A DNA stretch of 18,252 nucleotides, taken from the NCBI GenBank assembly GCA_018609665.1, contig JAHENN010000066.1, forward strand, positions 1 to 18,252, written 5' to 3'. The position numbers were made by a program, and so were the translations under genes. Origin of the DNA: Haloarculaceae archaeon. Its GTDB lineage: Archaea > Halobacteriota > Halobacteria > Halobacteriales > Haloarculaceae. Positions 13,386-18,252 of this stretch are shown here, one piece after another; position 1 is the first letter of the stretch; every line of letters begins with the position of its first letter. A model generated the notes under the pieces. The model searched no databases. It was not told the origin of the DNA and worked only from the letters and a program-made list of their open reading frames with translations.

Positions 13386-14240
13386 ATGAACCACGAGGCC
13401 TGGCGGGACCGCGAGCGGACGACGACGGTCGCCGTCGACGGCCACGACCTCGAGGCCGCCTACTACGAGGCGGGCGACCCCGGCGACGAGACGCTGCTGT
13501 TCGTCCACGGCATCCCGACGTGGTCGTTCCTGTGGCGCGGCGTCGCGCCGGGCCTCGCCGAGGACTACCACGTCGTCGCGCCGGACCTGCTCGGGTACGG
13601 CGACTCCGCCGCCGGCGAGGGGTTCGACCGCTCCATCCGCGCCCAGGAGGCGATGCTCGAGGAGCTGCTCGACGCCCTGGAGGTCGGGACGGCGTCGGTC
13701 GTCGCCCACGACGTCGGCGGCGGCGCGGCACTGCGGCTCGCGGCCCACGGCGACCGCGTCGACCGGCTCGTCCTGTCGAACGCCGTCTGCTACGACTCCT
13801 GGCCCGTCGAGTTCGTCGCCACGCTCGGGCTCCCCCGGACCGCCGAGGCCGACGACGAGGCCTTCGAGGCGAAGCTCGATTCCGCCTTCGTCGACGGGAC
13901 CTACGGCGAGGCCGACCCGGCGTTCGTCGCCGGGATGAAGGCGCCGTGGCTCCGGGCCGGCGGCAAGCGGGCGCTCTCGCGGGCGGCCGTCGCGACGAAC
14001 ACCAACCACACCACCGAGATCCCGTACGGCGACATCGACGCCGACGTGCTGTGTCTGTGGGGCGCCGACGACGTCATGCAGCCGCTGTCGTACGGCGAGC
14101 GGCTGGCGGCGGACCTCGGCGGCGAGGTGGTCGCCCTCGAGGACGCCTACCACTGGGTCCCGGAGGACCGGCCGGAGCGGTACCGCGAGGAGCTGCGGGC
14201 GTTCCTGACCGAAACCGACTCCACGGAGGAGGGTGAGTAG
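13386..14240 (+). CDS. Alpha/beta hydrolase with Asp nucleophile (epoxide hydrolase/dehalogenase-like)
   Basis: A 284-residue alpha/beta-hydrolase. HGIPTWSFLWR (41-51) is the oxyanion-hole loop typical of haloalkane dehalogenase/epoxide hydrolase relatives. The nucleophile elbow AHDVGGG puts Asp109 as nucleophile; Asp229 (WGADDVMQP) and His256 (DAYHW) complete the triad. The Trp that dehalogenases place after the nucleophile is Val110 here, which argues against haloalkane dehalogenase. Two tyrosines expected of epoxide hydrolases in the cap domain cannot be assigned. The substrate is unknown. It follows the crotonase by 7 bases and precedes the regulator by 6, so all three are probably co-transcribed. 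Confidence 0.88.
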   Translation: MNHEAWRDRERTTTVAVDGHDLEAAYYEAGDPGDETLLFVHGIPTWSFLWRGVAPGLAEDYHVVAPDLLGYGDSAAGEGFDRSIRAQEAMLEELLDALEVGTASVVAHDVGGGAALRLAAHGDRVDRLVLSNAVCYDSWPVEFVATLGLPRTAEADDEAFEAKLDSAFVDGTYGEADPAFVAGMKAPWLRAGGKRALSRAAVATNTNHTTEIPYGDIDADVLCLWGADDVMQPLSYGERLAADLGGEVVALEDAYHWVPEDRPERYREELRAFLTETDSTEEGE

Positions 14241-14246
14241 CGCGCC

Positions 14247-14765
14247 ATGACCGACGGCGACCCCGACTGGGAGTTCAAGGAGCGGGACGTGCTGGTGCTG
14301 CGGGAGCTGTCCCGCGACCCACAGCTGTCCTCGCGGGACCTCGCGCGCATCCTCGAGGAGAAACACGACATCGACGTCTCCCACGTCACCGTCTCGGAGT
14401 CCATCCGCGGGATGCGCGAGGAGGGCGTCTTCCGGGAGGCCATCATCCCCAACGAGGAGTACTTCTACTTCGCGATGTTCGAGTTCAAGTTCGACCCCGG
14501 CAACTTCGCCGAGGAGTGGCGCCCCGCCATGGAGTACATCCGCGACTCGCCGAACACGCTGTTTTACTTCCTCTCGGACGGCGAGTACCAGTGGAAGTCG
14601 GTGATGATGTTCCCGACCCGGGAGTCGCAGTCGCGGTGGATCCACGAGTTCTACAAGCACCACGGCGACGCCGTCGACAACCTTCGCAACTCCATCGTCC
14701 ACAACGTGCTGAAGTTCCGCACCGACCCGGAGATACTCGAGAGCCTCCCCGAGGGCGACCGATAG
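14247..14765 (+). CDS. Lrp/AsnC-like winged-helix transcriptional regulator
   Basis: A 172-residue regulator. The N-terminal helix-turn-helix (about 11-65) reads KERDVLVLRELSRDPQLSSR, DLARILEEKHDIDVSHVTVS and ESIRGMREEGVF, as in AsnC/Lrp-type domains. The C-terminal part (about 68-172) contains EYFYFAMFEFKFDPGNF, FYFLSDGEYQWKSVMMFP and VHNVLKFRTDPEILE. It is probably a RAM-like ligand-binding or oligomerisation domain, but divergent. I recall close haloarchaeal homologues beside acyl-CoA and SDR genes. Co-transcription with the crotonase and hydrolase suggests it controls this operon in response to a metabolite of the pathway (inference). Confidence 0.87.
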   Translation: MTDGDPDWEFKERDVLVLRELSRDPQLSSRDLARILEEKHDIDVSHVTVSESIRGMREEGVFREAIIPNEEYFYFAMFEFKFDPGNFAEEWRPAMEYIRDSPNTLFYFLSDGEYQWKSVMMFPTRESQSRWIHEFYKHHGDAVDNLRNSIVHNVLKFRTDPEILESLPEGDR

Positions 14766-14766
14766 C

Positions 14767-14964
14767 ATGGACCGCGACGGCCCGCTCCGGGCGGTGGCGC
14801 TCGTGGTCGGCGGGCTCGCCGCCCTCTTCGTCGCCGTCCTCCTCGTCGCGCAGTTCTCCGACCGCGGGCCCGCCGCCGCGCTGACGCTGCCCCTCTCGGT
14901 GGTGCTGCCGCTGTCCGCCGGCGTCGGCTACTACTACTACGTCCGCTCCGACGACCGGCGGTAG
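14767..14964 (+). CDS. Small two-helix membrane protein
   Basis: A 65-residue protein. A short charged start (MDRDGPLR) is followed by two predicted transmembrane helices (about 8-30 and 36-59), with a QFSDRG turn between them and a YYYYVRSDDRR tail. The start follows the regulator's stop by one base, which argues for a real, co-transcribed gene. I recall similar unnamed haloarchaeal membrane proteins but know no function. It is convergent with gatA, with 20 bases between them. Confidence 0.7.
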   Translation: MDRDGPLRAVALVVGGLAALFVAVLLVAQFSDRGPAAALTLPLSVVLPLSAGVGYYYYVRSDDRR

Positions 14965-14984
14965 CGGCGCGGGCGTCGACCCGC

Positions 14985-16250
14985 TCAGGCCAGCGCGGAG
15001 CCGGCCCGGACGAGCGTCTCCTCGCCGAAGGCCGGCCCGACGAGCTGGAGGCCGACCGGCCCCTCGGCCGTCTCGCCGGCCGGCACGGAGATGGCCGGCA
15101 GGTTCGCGAGGTTGACCGGGACGGTGTTGGCGTCGGCGAGGTACATCTGCAGGGGGTCGTCGAGGCTCTCGCCCAGCTCGAACGGCGGGACGGGCATCGT
15201 CGGCGACGCCAGGACGTCGACGTCCTCGAAGGCCGAGTCGAAGTCCTGCTTGACCCACGCCCGGGCGTCCTGGGCCTGCTCGTAGTACTTGTCGTGGTAG
15301 CCGGCCGACAGCGCGTACGTCCCCAGCAGGACGCGCCGCTTGACCTCCTCGCCGAAGCCCTCCTCGCGGACGGCGGCGAAGGCGTCGTTCCAGTCGCCGT
15401 CGGTCTCCGTCGCGGGCCCGTAGCGGACGCCGTCGAACCGCGCGAGGTTCGACGAGGCCTCCGACATCGCGATGACGTAGTACGCCTGGACGGCGGTCTC
15501 GACGGACGGCAGCGACACCGTCTCGGTCGTCGCACCCTGCTCGCGCAGCTCCTCGAGGGCGTCCTCGAAGCACTCCCGGACGCCCTCGTCGGCGCCCTCC
15601 AGCAGCTCGGTCGCGACGCCGACGGTCAGCCCCTCGACGTCGCCGTCGGCGGCGTCGGCGTAGCTCGCCTCCGTCGGCGGTTCCCGGGTCGTCGCGTCCC
15701 GGTCGTCGACGCCGGCCATGACGTCGAGGGCCCCGGCGGCCGCCTCGACGGTCGGCGCCAGCGGCCCGATCTGTTCGAGGGAGTTGGCGTACGCCACCAG
15801 CCCGTACCGGGAGACCAGCCCGTAGGTGGGCTTGATGCCGACGACGCCACAGAAGGCCGCCGGACACCGGACGGAGCCGCCGGTGTCGGACCCGAGCGCC
15901 AGGTCGACCTCGCCGGCCGCGACCGCGGCGGCGGAGCCGCCGGAGGAGCCGCCCGGCACCCGACCCGGGGCGGTGGGGTTCTCCGTCGGGCCGAACGCCG
16001 ACGTCTCCGTCGTCGTCCCCATCCCGAACTCGTCCATGTTGGTCTTGCCGACGACCGTCGCGCCCGCCTCCGTCAGCCGCTCGACGACCGTCGCGTCGTA
16101 CGGCGGGACGTAGTCGGCGAGCATCGCCGACCCGCAGGTCGTCCGGACGCCGTCCGTCGAGATGTTGTCCTTGACCGCGACGGTGACGCCGTCGAGCGGC
16201 CCCGACCCCGTCGGCTCGATCTCGGCCTCGGTGATGAAGACGTCGCTCAT
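14985..16250 (-). CDS. gatA: Asp-tRNA(Asn)/Glu-tRNA(Gln) amidotransferase subunit A
   Basis: GatA is the glutaminase/amidase subunit of the GatCAB complex, which converts Glu-tRNA(Gln) or Asp-tRNA(Asn) to the amidated form. In this 421-residue protein the amidase signature is complete: Lys27 in VAVKDNIS, Ser102 in PGGSSGGSAAAVAAG and the nucleophile Ser126 in LGSDTGGSVRCPAA. GIKPTYGLVSRYGL and ASPTMPVPPFELGE follow. It is about 60 residues shorter than bacterial GatA, mainly at the N-terminus, as I recall for haloarchaea. The start ATG overlaps the gatC stop by 4 bases (ATGA), so the two are translationally coupled. gatB is not in the window. Confidence 0.95.
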   Translation of the reverse strand: MSDVFITEAEIEPTGSGPLDGVTVAVKDNISTDGVRTTCGSAMLADYVPPYDATVVERLTEAGATVVGKTNMDEFGMGTTTETSAFGPTENPTAPGRVPGGSSGGSAAAVAAGEVDLALGSDTGGSVRCPAAFCGVVGIKPTYGLVSRYGLVAYANSLEQIGPLAPTVEAAAGALDVMAGVDDRDATTREPPTEASYADAADGDVEGLTVGVATELLEGADEGVRECFEDALEELREQGATTETVSLPSVETAVQAYYVIAMSEASSNLARFDGVRYGPATETDGDWNDAFAAVREEGFGEEVKRRVLLGTYALSAGYHDKYYEQAQDARAWVKQDFDSAFEDVDVLASPTMPVPPFELGESLDDPLQMYLADANTVPVNLANLPAISVPAGETAEGPVGLQLVGPAFGEETLVRAGSALA

Positions 16251-16546
16251 GACACCCGCGGCCCCACGAAGTAGCCGTCCTCGGTCTCGGGGGCGTTCCG
16301 CAGCGCCTCCTCCTGGGTGAGCCCCTCCCGGACCTCGTCGGGCCGCATCACGTTCGTCAGCTCGGCGTCGGCGTCGACGTCCGGGACCTCCTCGAGCGCC
16401 TCGAAGTACTCGAGAATGTCGGCGAACTGCGCGGCGAAGCGCTCGACCTCCGCCTCCTCGAGGTCGACGCGGGCCAGCGACGCCACGTGTCGAACCTCCT
16501 CGTCGTCGACGTCGGCAGCGCCGTCGTCGCCGTCGTCTGCTGTCAT
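16247..16546 (-). CDS. gatC: Asp-tRNA(Asn)/Glu-tRNA(Gln) amidotransferase subunit C
   Basis: A 99-residue GatC, the small subunit that wraps around GatA and stabilises the GatCAB complex. The family signature is visible: VRHVASLARVDLEEAEVERF, then FADILEYFEALEEVPD, then LTNVMRPDEVREGLTQEEAL and a closing FVGPRVS. An acidic 14-residue N-terminal extension precedes it. A TATA-like CTTAG about 28 bases upstream (16572-16576) fits a leaderless start at ATG 16546. It is first in an operon with gatA and divergent from the DUF3179 gene. Confidence 0.93.
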   Translation of the reverse strand: MTADDGDDGAADVDDEEVRHVASLARVDLEEAEVERFAAQFADILEYFEALEEVPDVDADAELTNVMRPDEVREGLTQEEALRNAPETEDGYFVGPRVS

Positions 16547-16571
16547 GGGAGCGGTTCGGGCGGGGCCACCA

Positions 16572-16576
16572 CTAAG
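16572..16576 (-). promoter_or_regulatory. TATA-like element of gatCA
   Basis: On the - strand this is CTTAG in AACGCTTAGTGG, centred 28 bases before the gatC ATG. It is weak in sequence, but the spacing matches the other leaderless promoters in the window. Confidence 0.4.
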
Positions 16577-16641
16577 CGTTTCGAAGCCGAGGGTGGCGCT
16601 CCCCGGCGGGCGTGCCGGCCCGGCACACTGCCTCCCCGGGT

Positions 16642-16648
16642 CTTTACC
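16642..16648 (+). promoter_or_regulatory. TATA-like box of the DUF3179 gene
   Basis: CTTTACC is centred about 25 bases before the ATG at 16670, which supports that start over the longer open frame from 16487. Confidence 0.5.
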
Positions 16649-16669
16649 GCTCCGCTCCCAGGGTCGCGT

Positions 16670-17809
16670 ATGCGCCGCAGGGGGCTCTTCGGCGTCGCCG
16701 CTGGCCTCCTGGGGTCCCTCGCCGGCTGTGTGGCCGGCTACGACGGGACCCGGGGGGAGGAGGAAGCGGAGCCGCCGGACCCGTCTCCCGGGACGGTCCG
16801 GAACGTCGAGCTACCGGTGCCGTCGTCCGAGATGCGGCAGCCCCTCGCGAAGGATTCGATTCCGGCCATCGTCGACCCGGTCTTCGCCGACGACTGGCGC
16901 GGCCTGGACCCCGACGGTGACCTCGAGCCGTCGCTCCCCGACGATGCGGCGGTCATCGGGGTCGAGCGCGACGGCGGGAGCCGGGCGTACCCGCTCCGGG
17001 TGCTCGACTGGCACGAGATCGTCAACGACACGTTCGCCGGGCCGCTGGCGGTGACCTACTGCCCGCTCTGTGGCAGCGGGGTCGTCGTCGAGCGGGCGGT
17101 CGCCGGCGACCCGACGGTCTTCGGCGTCTCCGGGCGGCTCTGGCGCGACGACCTGGTCATGTACGACCGGGCGACCGGGAGCCTCTGGAGCCAGATACTC
17201 GCGACGGCGATACGCGGCCCCCGGACCGGCGACCGGCTCGCCGTCGTCCCGTCGACCCTGACGACGTGGGGCGAGTGGCGGGCCGAACGCCCCGGCACGG
17301 CAGTGCTACTGCCGCCGCCGCGTTCCGATACCGTTCGCGGACGGGACCGCACGTACGACTACTTCGACCCGAAGTACGGGTACGGGGACGAGACCCAGCT
17401 CATCGGCTGGGACGGAACCGAGGACCGGCTCGCGGGCCGGACGATGGTCGTCGGCGTGTCGGCCGACGGTGCCGTGACCGCGTATCCGTTCCCCGTCGTC
17501 GAGGGCGACGGCGTCGTCGAGGACCGCGTCGGCGGCCGGCCGGTCGTCGTTGCGACCGCTCCCGACGGAACGCTCGTCGCCTACGACCGTCGTGCGGAGG
17601 GACGGACGCTCTCGTTCGCGGCCGCCGACGGGGAGTCGCTCCGTGCCGGCGGGAGCCGCTGGAAGCGGACCACCGGGGAGGCCGTCGACGGCCCGTTCGA
17701 GGGAACGCGGCTCGAGCGGGCCAACGAGCGTCCGCCCATGTTCCTGAAGGGCTGGCTCGCGTTCTACCCCGAGACGGAGGTCTACGGCGCCGACCTCGAC
17801 GCGAGCTGA
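16670..17809 (+). CDS. DUF3179 domain-containing Tat lipoprotein
   Basis: A 379-residue exported protein. The N-terminus MRRRGLFGVAAGLLGSLAGC has twin arginines, a hydrophobic core and a lipobox (LAGC, Cys20), so a Tat-exported lipoprotein is likely. The body carries the DUF3179 hallmarks: IPAIVDPVF, the segment RAYPLRVLDWHEIVND, VTYCPLCGSG (Cys131, Cys134), FGVSGRLWRDDLVMYDRATG and LWSQ. A second region with YFDPKYGYGD follows. The family has no established activity; CPLCG could bind a metal or form a disulfide. The frame is open upstream to 16487 but the start at 16670 is fixed by the signal peptide and TATA box. It is divergent from gatC and lies between gatCA and tfb. Confidence 0.9.
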   Translation: MRRRGLFGVAAGLLGSLAGCVAGYDGTRGEEEAEPPDPSPGTVRNVELPVPSSEMRQPLAKDSIPAIVDPVFADDWRGLDPDGDLEPSLPDDAAVIGVERDGGSRAYPLRVLDWHEIVNDTFAGPLAVTYCPLCGSGVVVERAVAGDPTVFGVSGRLWRDDLVMYDRATGSLWSQILATAIRGPRTGDRLAVVPSTLTTWGEWRAERPGTAVLLPPPRSDTVRGRDRTYDYFDPKYGYGDETQLIGWDGTEDRLAGRTMVVGVSADGAVTAYPFPVVEGDGVVEDRVGGRPVVVATAPDGTLVAYDRRAEGRTLSFAAADGESLRAGGSRWKRTTGEAVDGPFEGTRLERANERPPMFLKGWLAFYPETEVYGADLDAS

Positions 17810-17868
17810 CGGCTCCGGTCCGCGCGACGGCCCCTGACCCGACCGTCCGGCGGCTTCTGCCTCCCGAA

Positions 17869-17876
17869 TATTTAAG
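17869..17876 (+). promoter_or_regulatory. TATA box and BRE-like context of tfb
   Basis: TATTTAAG preceded by CGAA is the strongest TATA box in the window. It lies about 66 bases before the ATG, so it predicts a leader of about 40 bases, unlike the leaderless neighbours. No Shine-Dalgarno is seen just before the ATG. Confidence 0.6.
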
Positions 17877-17938
17877 CCGCTAGGCCGACAACAGAATAAC
17901 ACAGCGGTTCTCGCAGCAGTTTCCGGACTGGATACATC

Positions 17939-18252
17939 ATGACCGACACCACCGTTAGACGGGACCGAGAGGAAACGGAGCGGGCCGACGCCGAGACCGA
18001 AGCAGAGGCCGAGGAGACCGAAGAGGGACAGCTCGTCTGTCCGGAGTGCGGCGGCTCCCTCAAGGCGGACACCGAGCGCGGCGAGACGGTCTGCGGCGAG
18101 TGCGGCCTCGTCGTCGAGGAAGACGAGATCGACCGCGGGCCGGAGTGGCGGGCCTTCGACAGCGCCGAGAAAGACGAGAAGTCCCGCGTCGGCGCGCCGA
18201 CGACGAAGATGATGCACGACGAGGGGCTGTCGACGAACATCGGCTGGCAGGA
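17939..18252 (+). CDS. tfb: Transcription initiation factor IIB, 5' part
   Basis: The first 104 codons of a TFB, which binds TBP, the TATA box and RNA polymerase to start transcription. An acidic, variable N-terminal segment of about 30 residues precedes the zinc ribbon, with Cys34/37 (CPEC) and Cys52/55 (CGEC). The B-reader/linker follows with RGPEWRAFDS, KSRVGAP and MHDEGLSTNIGWQ. The window ends before the two cyclin-like repeats. Haloarchaea carry several TFB copies, so the letter suffix cannot be assigned. I have recalled TFB genes near gatCA in other haloarchaea, which fits the context here. Confidence 0.95.
   Translation, partial: MTDTTVRRDREETERADAETEAEAEETEEGQLVCPECGGSLKADTERGETVCGECGLVVEEDEIDRGPEWRAFDSAEKDEKSRVGAPTTKMMHDEGLSTNIGWQ

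Noticed and set aside
1..18252. tRNA, rRNA, CRISPR array, insertion sequence or replication origin
   Set aside because: I saw no cloverleaf with a conserved T-loop, no spaced repeats, no transposase and no origin-like repeats with a cdc6/orc gene in the gaps.

Overview
The window comes from a haloarchaeon (class Halobacteria). The evidence is very high GC with G/C-rich third codon positions, acidic proteins, TATA-like boxes about 25-28 bases upstream of start codons with no Shine-Dalgarno (leaderless transcripts), and archaeal or haloarchaeal genes: RNA polymerase subunit L, transcription factor B, GatCA, a haloarchaeal-type HisF, and a Tat/PGF-CTERM secreted protein. I cannot name genus or species.

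Layout. 1-942 is the 3' part of a conserved haloarchaeal protein, convergent with a small winged-helix regulator (983-1288, -). purA (1539-2906) follows, then a 467-bp gene-free stretch that looks like a haloarchaeal intergenic repeat. Next come an ArsR-like regulator (3374-3766), superoxide dismutase (3925-4530), and an overlapping pair of an 87-aa protein and a P-loop ATPase (4629-5701). A metallo-beta-lactamase-fold gene (-) carries an apparent single-base frameshift near its 3' end and is divergent from hisF (6575-7390). A long PhoX/DUF839-type secreted protein (7436-9742, -) is divergent from a 142-aa conserved protein (10008-10436). After that come a zinc-ribbon/membrane/CAP-like protein (10521-11321) and convergent rpoL (11328-11612, -).

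From 11699 to 14964 there is a + strand catabolic-looking cluster: SDR oxidoreductase, crotonase-fold enzyme, alpha/beta hydrolase with Asp nucleophile, Lrp-like regulator, and a two-helix membrane protein. From the crotonase on, spacings are only 7, 6 and 1 bases, so this is probably one transcript. gatA and gatC (-, 4-base overlap) make the Glu-tRNA(Gln)/Asp-tRNA(Asn) amidotransferase. Divergent from them is a DUF3179 Tat lipoprotein, and the window ends inside a TFB gene.

Most of the region is ordinary housekeeping and accessory haloarchaeal DNA. I found no CRISPR array, IS element, rRNA or tRNA, and no convincing new multi-gene system. The best points for a second look are the frameshifted hydrolase, the zinc-ribbon/CAP-like architecture, the hydrolase-crotonase-regulator operon, the repeat-like gap after purA, and several palindromes or direct repeats placed like operators or orphan promoters.
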